Assembly (NCBI RefSeq): GCF_000003605.2
Contig: NW_003112499.1
Coordinates: forward strand, 30,774 to 70,708
Source: Saccoglossus kowalevskii
Lineage: Eukaryota > Hemichordata > Enteropneusta > Harrimaniidae
Direction of reading: 5' to 3'
DNA: 39,935 bases
Shown here: piece by piece, positions 35,913 to 39,255 of the stretch
How positions within the stretch are numbered: the stretch's first letter is position 1
Layout of the letters: each line of letters begins with the position of its first letter
Program-made: the position numbers and the translations under genes
Notes under the pieces: generated by a model
Seen by the model: only the letters and a program-made list of their open reading frames with translations
The model's database searches: none
What the model was told of the DNA's origin: nothing

Positions 35913-38781
35913 GTGTGCAAAAGCTTCAAAACCTCCTGAGCGAATTTTGATCAAATTTGGTACTTAGGTACTGTGGGATAATGTGCAGACATGATTGATT
36001 TTGGAACAGTGTCCGTGCATATTAAGTAGCTAATTTGCATATTGTCTCATTTCAATCTGTGTAAGCAAAATTTCAAAAACTTCTCAGCAGATTTTGATAA
36101 ATGTTACATCAAATGTTAAATGTATGTGTCTGTTCTCTTTAATCCTAAAAGATGCATTGATGTCACTGTTGTTATGACAGTAATAAATCAGTGAATTTAT
36201 CACTATATTTTCTTAGATGTAGCTATATCAGTTCAGATGGCACTTATACAAAGGATAATTGCATATTGGTATTTGACTGGGTTCCTCATTACTTTTCAGG
36301 TCCGTCTTTAGTTAATGTTACATCAGTTGCCTCAACAATGGCTGTGGATGTGGCCAACCAGGGTGTTTATGCCAGTGCTAGCTTCATAGCAGCAAAGAAT
36401 AGAAAAGATACAGAAATCTGGGAGATTTGTCATACATTGCTTCCTAAACTACCCAGGGGGTGGAACAGGGTAAGTGGCATCAGAGAATTTATTAGACAGT
36501 ACAAGTCTGGTGAATCATACAACTGCTTGCATGTAGTTAACATTAACTGTTCTTCTCTGCAACATATCATGAGAAATGATGGCATATACAAACAAGAAAA
36601 CTAACAGTTTCTAAAGAATTGAGTTTGACGTTTTTTTGACCAAGCTGACTAAGCTCTGTAAAAGCATTAGTCTCCACCAAACCAGCTTCAATGAATCTTA
36701 AATTCGTTAACTAACAGGGACTGTGCCATGCATGGCTTGTTTCAAAAATGATTTAATAGTATGCATAATTTATTGTACTATTCAGGATTACATTGCTGAG
36801 AGAGTTAAGAAGATTGGTGGTGACACTCCATTCAATCGATTTATGTTGAGAGAAATAGATATGATGATAAATCTGCTTGCAGAAATCAGACTGTCCTTAC
36901 AGGTAAGCATGTAGAACTGGGTTAGGTATCAGACTGTCTTTACAGGTAAGCATGTAGAACTGGGTTAGGTATCAGACTGTCTCTACAGGTAAGCATGTAG
37001 AACTTGGTTAGGCATCAGACTGTCTTTACAGGTAAGCATGTAGAACTGGGTTAGGCATCAGACTGTCTTTACAGGTAAGCATGTAGAACTTGGTTAGGTA
37101 TCAGACTGTCCTTACAGGTAAGCATGTAGAACTGGGTTAGGTATCAGACTGTCCTTACAGGTAAGCATGTAGAACTTGGTTAGGTATCAGACTGTCCTTA
37201 CAGGTAAGCATGTAGAACTGGGTTAGGTATCAGACTGTCCTTACAGGTAAGCATGTAAAACTGGGTTAGGTATCAGACTGTCGTTACAGGTAAGCATGTA
37301 AAACTGGGTTAGGTATAAGACTGTCCTTACAGGTAAGCATGTAGAACTGGGTTAGGTATCAGACTGTCCTTACAGGTAAGCATGTAAAACTGGGTTAGGT
37401 ATCAGACTGTCGTTACAGGTAAGCATGTAAAACTGGGTTAGGTATAAGACTGTCCTTACAGGTAAGCATGTAGAACTGGGTTAGGTATCAGACTGTCGTT
37501 ACAGGTAAGCATGTAAAACTGGGTTAGGTATAAGACTGTCCTTACAGGTAAATACAAAAAACTGAAGTATAGATTTTAGAGGCATACATCTGGCAGTATA
37601 ATAACGAAATGTCATGTACTAATATTGAATCTTTATAAAAACATCAAATAAACTCTTTTATTTCGTTAGACACTAAAACAAATAACAGAGAATCCAGTTG
37701 GATTGTTTGGGGATAGATTATCAGAGAAGTTACTGTCCATAGCAGATGATCTATACAATCAACGTGTACCTGAGGCTTGGCGTAAACTGGCTGGTGACTC
37801 AGCCCCACCATCAAACTGGCAACTGGCATCCTGGTTTGCTGACCTGCAACAAAGGTGTCAACATTTTGAAAGAATATTGGTCTTGGTAAGTCAACATAAT
37901 AGAAATCAGATGATATCTTTTTTCTTATGTCTGTTGTGTTCTCAATATCCATATACAATTGACTGTTCAATTCCAAACAAGCTCATTATTTTTTTTATCA
38001 AACTAATTTATTTGAAAGTCTACATGAAAACATGTCAACATAAAAATGGTGCATGATTATCAAATATGGCATATTCAAATTGCTCTATCATAACAGATTT
38101 ACTGTTACTGCAGTTATTTATTACATTTAATTTTATTTATTTTGCAGGGACGGGATAAGTTCCCTGCATTCTGGCTTGGTGCATTTTTCTACCCAAGAGC
38201 ATTACTGGCTATGATTAAACAAGAAGCTATGCGAATATATGGCTCGCAGACTAGCCAGGTGGAACCATTCGTATTCCAAACTGAAATCACAGCAAGGGAT
38301 AAAGATCATGTAAGTATATCAGATTCAGTTACTGGTAACATAGTGGTTGTTGCTACAGATTCAGTATGGACCATGGGAAGTTTTGATGTATTTTCATATG
38401 TACTGCATGTAATACTGTATTAATAATATATCATTTACTTCTTATTTTACCTAGGTGAGAGACCCTCCCCAAGAAGGTGTATTTGTACATGGAATCTTCA
38501 TGTGGGGCTGTACATGGGAGAAAACAACCGGTGAACTACATGACACCCCACCAAAACATGGTCCAACCCCTCTACCTATTGTCCATATCTTGTGCATGCC
38601 TCAGAGTGAAAAACCTGCACTAAATGACCCACAGAAAGCAGCTGAGACTTATGCATGCCCAGTATACCCGTCACGGATATGTCCCCGTGAACCTGTAATG
38701 GTCATGGATGTCCGTCATGACAGTGTACCCGCACAGCGTTGGGCACTGCGTGGTCTCTCAGCTACTATCAGGCCTTACTGA
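215..38781 (+). CDS. DNHD1: Dynein heavy chain, 3' part (28 candidate exons), DNHD1-like
   Basis: This is the spliced coding span of a dynein heavy chain, a AAA+ microtubule motor subunit. The joined exons keep one open frame of about 1614 residues to the stop at 38779-38781. Visible regions are the end of stalk coiled coil 1 (residues 1-60), microtubule-binding domain (60-255), coiled coil 2 (255-370), AAA5 (375-690), AAA6 (730-1190) and C-terminal domain (1200-1614). The family layout is clear from FRLYL, CDP, RAFRQDRL, LLQNGH, RYLLTEITYG, RVPEAWRKL and FWLGAFFYPRALL. Usual signatures are altered: IDPQ is CDPT, the GLFLEGARWD-type motif is GIFMWGCTWE, and PPKGLRANLL is missing. That argues against ordinary axonemal, cytoplasmic or IFT heavy chains and favours DNHD1, which is linked to sperm flagella in mammals. 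The DNHD1 name is an inference by elimination; dynein heavy chain identity is firm. The 5' part of the gene is outside the window. Confidence 0.8.
1093..1117. repeat. (AAT)n microsatellite
   Basis: Eight or so ATA/AAT triplets in a row, inside the long inverted-repeat element. Confidence 0.9.
2287..2306. repeat. (GT)n microsatellite
   Basis: About ten GT dinucleotides, inside the long inverted-repeat element. Confidence 0.9.
4146..4166. repeat. (ACT)n microsatellite
   Basis: Seven ACT triplets in intron 1, about 230 bases before exon 2. The rest of 3986-4395 shows nothing else I can name. Confidence 0.85.
4396..4654 (+). CDS. DNHD1: Exon 2: start of the microtubule-binding domain (residues 49-134)
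   Basis: After the acceptor gtctcag the exon reads VFHWKSKVDRACIERL, then LRSFQNPPLIVLQVMEMV, the counterpart of the family's IKS..PP..V..VMEAV motif at the base of the microtubule-binding domain. The second half (about residues 90-134) is serine-, glycine- and lysine-rich (SGRQSTSSGASKSPTKGW), looks disordered, and has no counterpart in ordinary heavy chains. The donor is aaa|gtaagc, leaving one base of a split codon. Confidence 0.92.
4778..4993 (+). repeat. Interspersed repeat family A, copy 1
   Basis: A stretch of about 216 bases running from gtttaacctacca to ctggtgttaaac. It reads like the reverse complement of copies at 7627-7866 and 33053-33255. Shared core words include tagaaatattgaagaatat and ttttcatcacaaa. 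The ends are roughly inverted (accta/ctggtg type), so a short MITE is likely. Confidence 0.7.
5061..5188. repeat. Small foldback element
   Basis: ttttccctcaaataatgttc at the left and its reverse complement, with one extra base, at the right (gaacattattttgaggggaa). The arms are about 24 bases with a loop of about 80, so the segment could form a hairpin. It lies in the intron between exons 2 and 3. Confidence 0.65.
5190..6514 (+). other. Intron sequence without recognised features
   Basis: AT-rich intron. The words ctctattagaagcg near 5666 resemble one arm of the MITEs at 6877-7111 and 32778-32947, possibly a decayed single arm. Otherwise I see nothing to name. Confidence 0.5.
6515..6541 (+). 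CDS. DNHD1: Candidate 27-nt microexon in the microtubule-binding domain (exon 3, residues 135-143)
   Basis: Acceptor ttattaacag at 6505-6514 and donor c|gtaagt at 6542 bracket 27 bases. In the phase left by exon 2 they encode KDTATSGYQ. Exons 2 and 4 join in the same phase with or without it, so inclusion would add nine residues to the serine-rich loop near the stalk tip. The frame match could be chance; the strong gtaagt donor is the main support. Confidence 0.42.
6877..7111. mobile_element. MITE-like element B, copy 1 (TA-flanked)
   Basis: Termini ctgtatttgctctattagaa and its near-perfect inverse (ttctaatagaggaaatacag) are flanked by TA on each side (6875-6876 and 7112-7113). The element is 235 bases with no coding capacity. 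The TA duplication and length fit a Tc1/mariner-type MITE. Confidence 0.7.
7627..7866 (-). repeat. Interspersed repeat family A, copy 2
   Basis: Inverted relative to the copy at 4778-4993. It shares atattcttcaatatttct, gccaacagacaaaattt and tgatgaaaagaggg. The ends are caccaccag and ggtggag, an imperfect inverted pair. Confidence 0.7.
8061..8105. repeat. (TA)n-(GTAT)n-(GT)n compound microsatellite
   Basis: TA repeats pass into tgta units and then about twelve GT dinucleotides. This lies in the intron before exon 4. Confidence 0.9.
8571..8847. repeat. Tandem repeat of ~20 bp, about 14 copies
   Basis: The unit caagttactcagtgatatca recurs with variation in the last few bases (gtca, aca, ttt, tct). 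Units are 19 to 21 bases, so no frame is kept. The array is in the intron before exon 4 and looks non-coding. Confidence 0.85.
8848..9481 (+). other. Intron sequence without recognised features
   Basis: Contains loosely repeated words such as cctaact and acaactc between 8935 and 9135, but no clear repeat unit, gene or motif. Confidence 0.5.
9482..9691 (+). CDS. DNHD1: Exon 4: microtubule-binding domain core (residues 144-213)
   Basis: Acceptor ctgtgcag, donor g|gtaagt. A basic run (PKKDEDKERKAKWKQIQ) leads into LNDSVKFVDMLHNVRWEDGI, which matches the family's KKLLGD..FLDSL..YDK..I segment that forms the central helices of the domain. The end (GDGVTGEGSLLDVPG) begins a second glycine/serine-rich insert. 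Placement between exons 2 and 5 is fixed by phase. Confidence 0.9.
9784..10022 (+). CDS. DNHD1: Exon 5: end of microtubule-binding domain, start of coiled coil 2 (residues 214-293)
   Basis: The exon opens with a serine-rich loop (SSSLPDSKKRTLSPSNSGG), then TLVAYTCAIVEYSHKCGPLR, the counterpart of the family's L..W...ME.Y..V...V.P segment. It continues into EALRKLDDLEKEKEENERLQ and a very charged R/E tract, the descending stalk helix. The intron before it is only 92 bases. Donor cga|gtaagt. Confidence 0.92.
10023..13882 (+). other. 3.86 kb intron without recognised features
   Basis: AT-rich intron. I see no coding exon that fits the phase between exons 5 and 6, no clear repeat and no RNA gene. 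A GC-richer patch at about 11690-11790 is discussed under rejected items. Confidence 0.55.
13883..14085 (+). CDS. DNHD1: Exon 6: stalk coiled coil 2 (residues 294-360)
   Basis: Acceptor cccatttag, donor aa|gtatgt. It encodes a strongly acidic stretch (EIEEEEPEADIEYVEDD), then DVDVLQAEFDASVVDKHSLEMK and NERLRAATEMIH. The last part corresponds to the family's C..KL.RA..LI..L motif, where the stalk returns to the ring. Coiled coil 2 is some 20-25 residues longer than I expect for typical heavy chains, mostly through the charged stretch. Confidence 0.92.
14086..14879 (+). other. Intron 6, no recognised features
   Basis: 794 bases of intron with GT-AG ends. No repeat, RNA or exon candidate recognised. 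Confidence 0.6.
14880..15008 (+). CDS. DNHD1: Exon 7: end of coiled coil 2 into AAA5 (residues 361-403)
   Basis: Acceptor ttctattcacag, donor ag|gtaata. Reads NLRSKESHWREYVKDNSQ, then LLLFNCLAAAGFLTYCAPMVPDTR. This matches the family pattern L..EK.RW...... followed by GD.LL..AFLSYLGPF...YR, the start of AAA5, although the GD and YLG residues are changed. Confidence 0.93.
15088..15328. repeat. 51-bp tandem repeat, 4.7 copies, intron 7
   Basis: Units start at 15088, 15139, 15190, 15241 and 15292, the last one partial. A typical unit runs from gcaattatgc through acccattttctaatgtaacag to gttgaaccct. Each unit contains a pyrimidine stretch, a ctaat word and a cag, so each resembles a 3' splice site. 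The real acceptor of exon 8 is 64 bases beyond the array. The 51-base unit keeps frame on the opposite strand by arithmetic only. Confidence 0.9.
15393..15501 (+). CDS. DNHD1: Exon 8: AAA5 (residues 404-440)
   Basis: Acceptor cttcttcacag, donor aag|gtaaga. Encodes RRRFIAEFTKICSDKGLKEP and FNNLSLIEFLYTK, the counterpart of the segment between the YLG motif and the GLP.D...EN motif of AAA5. Confidence 0.92.
15502..15812 (+). other. Intron 8, no recognised features
   Basis: 311 bases with GT-AG ends and no repeat or RNA recognised. Confidence 0.6.
15813..15995 (+). CDS. DNHD1: Exon 9: AAA5, LPMTPSVQENA and CDPTSRVQDWL (residues 441-501)
   Basis: Phase 0 at both ends, 61 codons. LHLPMTPSVQENACLMMQQ aligns with GLP.D..SIEN....... 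and WNLICDPTSRVQDWLYKYL aligns with WPLMIDPQ.QA..WIK, a hallmark of AAA5. The usual IDPQ is CDPT here. Confidence 0.93.
15996..16355 (+). other. Intron 9, no recognised features
   Basis: 360 bases with GT-AG ends; AT-rich, no repeat or RNA recognised. Confidence 0.6.
16356..16511 (+). CDS. DNHD1: Exon 10: AAA5 (residues 502-553)
   Basis: Acceptor gttttgacag, donor aat|gtaagt, 52 codons. It encodes NLLVTDCDVDALAEDGRFFQ and RQPFKMN, the counterpart of VLIEN..E.LDP.L.P.L and the strand leading into LGD.EV..NP.F in AAA5. Confidence 0.92.
16512..17202 (+). other. Intron 10, with two adjacent perfect hairpins
   Basis: 691-base intron. It holds two inverted repeats: catagacagtata/tatactgtctatg (16839-16851 and 16861-16873) and aatgagtatg/catactcatt (about 16886-16908). 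Nothing else was recognised. Confidence 0.7.
17203..17412 (+). CDS. DNHD1: Exon 11: AAA5, VGDHEVECSPSFRLYLHT (residues 554-623)
   Basis: 70 codons, phase 0 at both ends. VGDHEVECSPSFRLYLHTT matches the family's LGDKEVDYNPNFRLYLTTK closely. The following segment, YTAVTYFYQVRHDIEEELLD, replaces the usual VTLINFTVT.EGLEDQLL, and FMTLEKARLNDEKLSLSQ starts the AAA5 strut (buttress) helices that contact the stalk. Confidence 0.94.
17413..17775 (+). other. Intron 11, no recognised features
   Basis: 363 bases with GT-AG ends; no repeat or RNA recognised. Confidence 0.6.
17776..17921 (+). CDS. DNHD1: Exon 12: AAA5 strut helices (residues 624-671)
   Basis: Acceptor gattgcag, donor ag|gtttgt, a weaker donor than its neighbours. 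HLESLEKQMLECLAGDTRLL followed by VTTKKLAEMKKHYDETLE matches the family's LKELED.IL..LS.SEG.IL.D..LI..L..SK region. Confidence 0.93.
17922..18316 (+). other. Intron 12
   Basis: 395 bases. A perfect TGACGTCA octamer lies at 18153-18160 with CCAAT words on both sides (about 18144 and 18183). Function unknown; see findings. Nothing else recognised. Confidence 0.6.
18317..18502 (+). CDS. DNHD1: Exon 13: end of AAA5 into AAA6 (residues 672-733)
   Basis: Acceptor tttcttctag, donor ag|gtaaga. IKNAREGYRAVALRGAVCFD matches I...R..Y.PVA.R.S.L.F, and EINPIYQTSWQQFLETYDVS matches the IDPMYQ.SL..F...F..SI motif. Both are well-conserved landmarks in dynein heavy chains. Confidence 0.95.
18503..18668 (+). 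other. Intron 13, part before the gap
   Basis: Intron sequence from the exon 13 donor to the assembly gap; nothing recognised. Confidence 0.6.
18669..19512. other. Assembly gap (844 N)
   Basis: All bases are N. Exons 13 and 14 join in phase and match the family without missing residues, so the gap probably hides only intronic sequence. What else it hides cannot be seen, including any nested gene or element. Confidence 0.99.
19515..19586 (+). other. Tail of an open frame running out of the gap
   Basis: From the gap edge a frame reads REEQTSILCKRLNELFDTA, four more residues, then a stop. The stretch is richer in GC than the surrounding intron and looks protein-like, but it does not belong to the dynein frame because exons 13 and 14 join without it. 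It may be the 3' end of an element or nested gene hidden by the gap. At 23 codons it could also be chance. Confidence 0.25.
19678..19835. repeat. Degenerate short tandem repeats (tcgcatatggc-like)
   Basis: Words such as actcgcatatgcca, actagcatatggca and actcgcatacggca recur about every 25 to 35 bases. The pattern is irregular and looks like a decayed minisatellite or an element terminus next to the gap. Confidence 0.55.
19836..21912 (+). other. Rest of intron 13, no recognised features
   Basis: About 2.1 kb of AT-rich intron. No exon in the right phase, RNA gene or clear repeat was recognised. Confidence 0.5.
21913..22024 (+). CDS. DNHD1: Exon 14: AAA6 (residues 734-771)
   Basis: Acceptor cattgatag, donor gag|gtatgt. 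Reads AAVKAVVDRLTLAAYTTTAK and LLERDRIIYSILLALE, which match L..RI..L....T..VY....RGLFE..KL.F...L in AAA6. A start two bases later would hit a stop, so 21913 is chosen. Confidence 0.93.
22213..24200. repeat. 45-bp minisatellite, about 44 copies, intron 14
   Basis: The unit runs tctctgaatcaacgtgttcg, then attaccaatgcgcatcacta, then aacag. Variants are gcgcat/tcacat/tcggat, acgtg/acatg/atgtg, and a one-base deletion (tgtgtcg) that makes 44-base units. The aatcaacatgttcgatt core is nearly palindromic. The array ends 28 bases before exon 15, so it fills the region where the branch point should be. Several units in a row stay open as SLNQRVRLPMRITKQ, but the 44-base units shift the frame; I treat it as non-coding. 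Confidence 0.93.
24229..24402 (+). CDS. DNHD1: Exon 15: AAA6 linker segment (residues 772-829)
   Basis: Acceptor ttactgacag, donor cag|gtgagt, 58 codons in phase 0. It encodes VEDSEGHLGPGEREFLVSPN, then a variable segment, then KKPFDWMLDDQFHNLQ. It corresponds to the less conserved part of AAA6 that contains the family's W.....W..I..L motif. Confidence 0.88.
24579..25362. mobile_element. Interspersed element C, ~0.78 kb, non-coding
   Basis: It opens with a hairpin (agtccccgttt...aaaacggggact) and closes with taactaacggggactgtg followed by the palindrome gccatgcatggc. The same closing stretch recurs at about 36706-36742, so both belong to one repeat family. Internally, words such as ggattttgttcaaacttggt occur twice about 280 bases apart. 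No protein domain was recognised. The class is uncertain (MITE, SINE or Helitron-like). Confidence 0.6.
25363..25698 (+). other. End of intron 15, no recognised features
   Basis: Ordinary intron sequence leading to acceptor gtctccag. Confidence 0.6.
25699..25934 (+). CDS. DNHD1: Exon 16: AAA6, PIQRLLVMRAFRQDRL (residues 830-907)
   Basis: Reads LLGIHYEWFQEMFERMPKDG, then SPIQRLLVMRAFRQDRLMQA and VFVTSVLGKK. This is the AAA6 landmark F.RLL.LR..RPDR......F....LG, with FRQDR in place of LRPDR. Donor aa|gtgagt. Confidence 0.95.
25935..26343 (+). other. Intron 16, no recognised features
   Basis: 409 bases with GT-AG ends; no repeat or RNA recognised. Confidence 0.6.
26344..26566 (+). CDS. DNHD1: Exon 17: AAA6 core (residues 908-982)
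   Basis: Acceptor aaaatatctag, donor gaa|gtaagt. SPIMLMYTNESETPERMFLE replaces the family's P..F.LSPG.DPT..L..F, and IVPLYNAGHNEERKARKVIK replaces ISLGQGQ.P.AE..I. The usual LSPGSDP and GQGQ signatures are therefore both absent, while the spacing is kept. Confidence 0.93.
26636..26972. repeat. 41-bp AT-rich tandem repeat, 8 full copies plus 9 bases
   Basis: Units start at 26636 and every 41 bases to 26923, with a partial unit at 26964. The copies appear identical. The unit begins ctaccaaatataaataaaag and holds a short dyad, ataaataa...ttatttat. It starts 70 bases after the exon 17 donor. Perfect identity suggests very recent expansion or an assembly artefact. Confidence 0.93.
27126..27311 (+). 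CDS. DNHD1: Exon 18: AAA6, YVLLQNGH and FRLWITAQ (residues 983-1044)
   Basis: Acceptor tttcatag, donor agg|gtaagt, 62 codons. SYVLLQNGHNSLHLLNSLE and PNFRLWITAQITPKIPVRLL match the family's WV.LQNCHLA..W...LE and FRLWLTS.P...FP...LQ. The usual NCH is NGH. KIVVDSPR ends where others read ..T.EPPKG. Confidence 0.96.
27312..28510 (+). other. Intron 18, no recognised features
   Basis: 1199 bases of AT-rich intron; no repeat or RNA recognised. Confidence 0.55.
28511..28570 (+). CDS. DNHD1: Exon 19: 60-nt exon resembling the start of exon 20 (residues 1045-1064)
   Basis: Acceptor cttctttctag and donor aaa|gtaagt bracket 20 codons, KLKDSMIYSMSLLLDTENLK, phase 0 at both ends. The first 19 residues of exon 20 (VMKDNMIRALCVLDAETLK) are similar, nine identical with one gap. 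Either exon could follow DSPR in the family alignment. With exon 20 alone the domain has the usual length; adding exon 19 inserts 20 residues. It may be included, skipped or alternative. Confidence 0.6.
28571..31656 (+). other. 3.1 kb intron without recognised features
   Basis: AT-rich intron with several ttaccggta-like palindromes (about 29919 and 29972). No exon fitting phase 0 to phase 0, repeat array or RNA gene was recognised. Confidence 0.5.
31657..31851 (+). CDS. DNHD1: Exon 20: end of AAA6 (residues 1065-1129)
   Basis: Acceptor attttgacag, donor ttt|gtgagt, 65 codons. After VMKDNMIRALCVLDAETLK comes WPPMIHNLCLLHGAIRLRAR and FGHAGWNRPYSMDFGSTELF. This matches WKKLLFGLCFFHA.VQER..FG.LGWN.PYEFN.SDL, one of the best-conserved segments of the family. 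Confidence 0.96.
31852..32414 (+). other. Intron 20, no recognised features
   Basis: 563 bases with GT-AG ends; no repeat or RNA recognised. Confidence 0.6.
32415..32631 (+). CDS. DNHD1: Exon 21: IRYLLTEITYGSHIMDDFDQ (residues 1130-1201)
   Basis: Acceptor tcatag, donor t|gtaagt. WLGIRYLLTEITYGSHIMDD followed by FDQVSLAALIEYW matches L.YL.GE.NYGGRVTDDWDRR.L...L..F, the landmark between AAA6 and the C-terminal domain. The usual GG is GS and the double R is lost. Confidence 0.96.
32778..32947. mobile_element. MITE-like element B, copy 2 (TA-flanked)
   Basis: Termini ctgtataatctgtattagaa and ttctaatacagattttacag are inverted copies of each other with TA on each side (32776-32777 and 32948-32949). 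The element is 170 bases. The shared ctgta...attagaa word links it to 6877-7111, though the interiors look different. Confidence 0.7.
33053..33255 (-). repeat. Interspersed repeat family A, copy 3
   Basis: Same orientation as 7627-7866. It shares tattcttcaatatttct, aaaaaatttggctatttttg and gtgatgaaaggaggg. Ends are caccaccag and ccggtggta. Confidence 0.7.
33544..33674 (+). CDS. DNHD1: Exon 22: start of C-terminal domain (residues 1202-1245)
   Basis: Acceptor gatcccaccag, donor gag|gtaaga. LKYKIPAAFFNPNIRVANLL and NLPNHALDVPEACSIHFSME correspond to Y..P......Y...I..LP..D.PE.FGLH.NA.I. The usual FGLH is CSIH. Confidence 0.92.
33675..35631 (+). other. Intron 22, no recognised features
   Basis: About 2 kb of AT-rich intron. 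Near 34365-34680 there are several aaatcaattgattgatt-like and attcaaatcat-like words, but no defined repeat unit. Confidence 0.5.
35632..35749 (+). CDS. DNHD1: Exon 23: C-terminal domain (residues 1246-1284)
   Basis: Acceptor gacttgcag, donor g|gtaaga. It encodes TNLGDDQYVFTRLNAIIDAM and LIERPPTPQTG. It fills the poorly conserved segment after FGLH; identification rests on phase and position more than on motifs. Confidence 0.85.
35869..36130. repeat. (GTCT)n microsatellite with attached repeat-like sequence, intron 23
   Basis: About nine tctg units (35871-35919) are followed by two diverged copies of a module (caaaagcttcaaaacctcc...gaattttgatcaaatttgg and caaaatttcaaaaacttctc...gattttgataaat). 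Modules like this next to CTGT tracts are common in marine invertebrate interspersed repeats. Confidence 0.6.
36300..36469 (+). CDS. DNHD1: Exon 24: C-terminal domain (residues 1285-1341)
   Basis: Acceptor cattacttttcag, donor agg|gtaagt. GPSLVNVTSVASTMAVDVAN precedes KDTEIWEICHTLLPKLPRGW. The second part corresponds to the I...I...LP..F segment upstream of the VLLQEI.R motif. Confidence 0.9.
36706..36742. repeat. Fragment of element C (3' end)
   Basis: gttaactaacagggactgtg followed by ccatgcatggcttgttt repeats the end of the element at 24579-25362 with one substitution. Only the terminal part is present. Confidence 0.7.
36786..36902 (+). CDS. DNHD1: Exon 25: FNRFMLREIDMMINLLAEIR (residues 1342-1380)
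   Basis: Acceptor gtactattcag, donor cag|gtaagc, 39 codons in phase 0. TPFNRFMLREIDMMINLLAE matches P...VLLQEI.RYN.LL..I of the C-terminal domain. Its last 18 nt (encoding IRLSLQ) and its donor are repeated 15 more times in the array that follows. The first donor must be used: any later one reads V-S-M-stop. Confidence 0.94.
36903..37547. repeat. 43-bp minisatellite carrying an exon-intron junction, exactly 15 copies
   Basis: 645 bases, 15 units of 43. Each unit is gtaagcatgtagaactgggt, taggt, then atcagactgtccttacag or a near copy. The last 18 bases match the end of exon 25, so every unit boundary reads ttacag|gtaagc (ctacag once; the final one is ttacag|gtaaat). Variation is light (g/a in tagaac, tatcag/tataag, tcctt/tcgtt), and units 9-15 show a repeated two- or three-unit pattern. 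The array starts exactly at the donor of exon 25. Confidence 0.97.
37670..37885 (+). CDS. DNHD1: Exon 26: C-terminal domain, RVPEAWRKL (residues 1381-1452)
   Basis: Acceptor tttcgttag, donor ttg|gtaagt, 72 codons. LYNQRVPEAWRKLAGDSAPP and NWQLASWFADLQQRCQHFER match the family's ..VP..W....YPS.KPL..W...L..R..F. The SY.SLKPL part is replaced by GDSAPPSNWQL. Confidence 0.96.
38148..38309 (+). CDS. DNHD1: Exon 27: C-terminal domain, FPAFWLGAFFYPRALLAMIK (residues 1453-1506)
   Basis: Acceptor tttattttgcag, donor cat|gtaagt, 54 codons. FPAFWLGAFFYPRALLAMIK matches P..FWLSGFFFPQAFLTG.LQ. VFQTEITARDKDH matches the L.F.F.V......... segment. Confidence 0.97.
38455..38781 (+). CDS. DNHD1: Exon 28: end of C-terminal domain and stop (residues 1507-1614)
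   Basis: Acceptor attttacctag. VRDPPQEGVFVHGIFMWGCT matches PP.DGVYV.GLFLEGARWD. TPPKHGPTPLPIVHILCMPQ matches S.PK.L....PV....P. TYACPVYPSRI matches Y.CPVYKT, and RWALRGLSATIRPY stands for W..RGVALL. The protein ends 14 residues after RW, as in other heavy chains. The ARWD and STNFV features of axonemal forms are missing. Confidence 0.97.
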   Translation: MRDPPQEGVFVHGIFMWGCTWEKTTGELHDTPPKHGPTPLPIVHILCMPQSEKPALNDPQKAAETYACPVYPSRICPREPVMVMDVRHDSVPAQRWALRGLSATIRPY

Positions 38782-39249
38782 CCCCTTGTGTCATGAATCA
38801 ATCAATGCATGTTTATTGCTTTTCGAACTGTGTGTGAACCCTTCTGAAGTGTGGCTAATGCTACCATGGCTATAAATAACACTAATATGCAATAAGCATG
38901 CAATACTTTATGCTTTATAAACTGAACACTAATTATCATAATGCAAATACACATCCACAGCACATGAGCAAAATAATATATACCTTGTCTTCTTTTCATC
39001 AACTTTATATAATTACCTTTGTTTACAATTCACAACCAATATCCGTAGTAAAACAAATGGTAGGATGTCATGTAGTGTACCAGGCTGATTTCTGCCTGTG
39101 TTCATTGCCGTTACACTAACTACTGCTAATCACAGCACAAATCACATCACTTGGTATCCCAAGCAGTTTGCTTTCAACTCAAAATATGAATGTCTCCTCC
39201 CATGTTAAACAATTTAACATCACCAAATCCAATTGCTAGCAAACACAAA

Positions 39250-39255
39250 AATAAA
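39250..39255 (+). terminator. Possible internal polyadenylation signal AATAAA
   Basis: AATAAA about 470 bases after the stop. It could give a short 3' UTR form. No downstream element is obvious. Confidence 0.35.
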
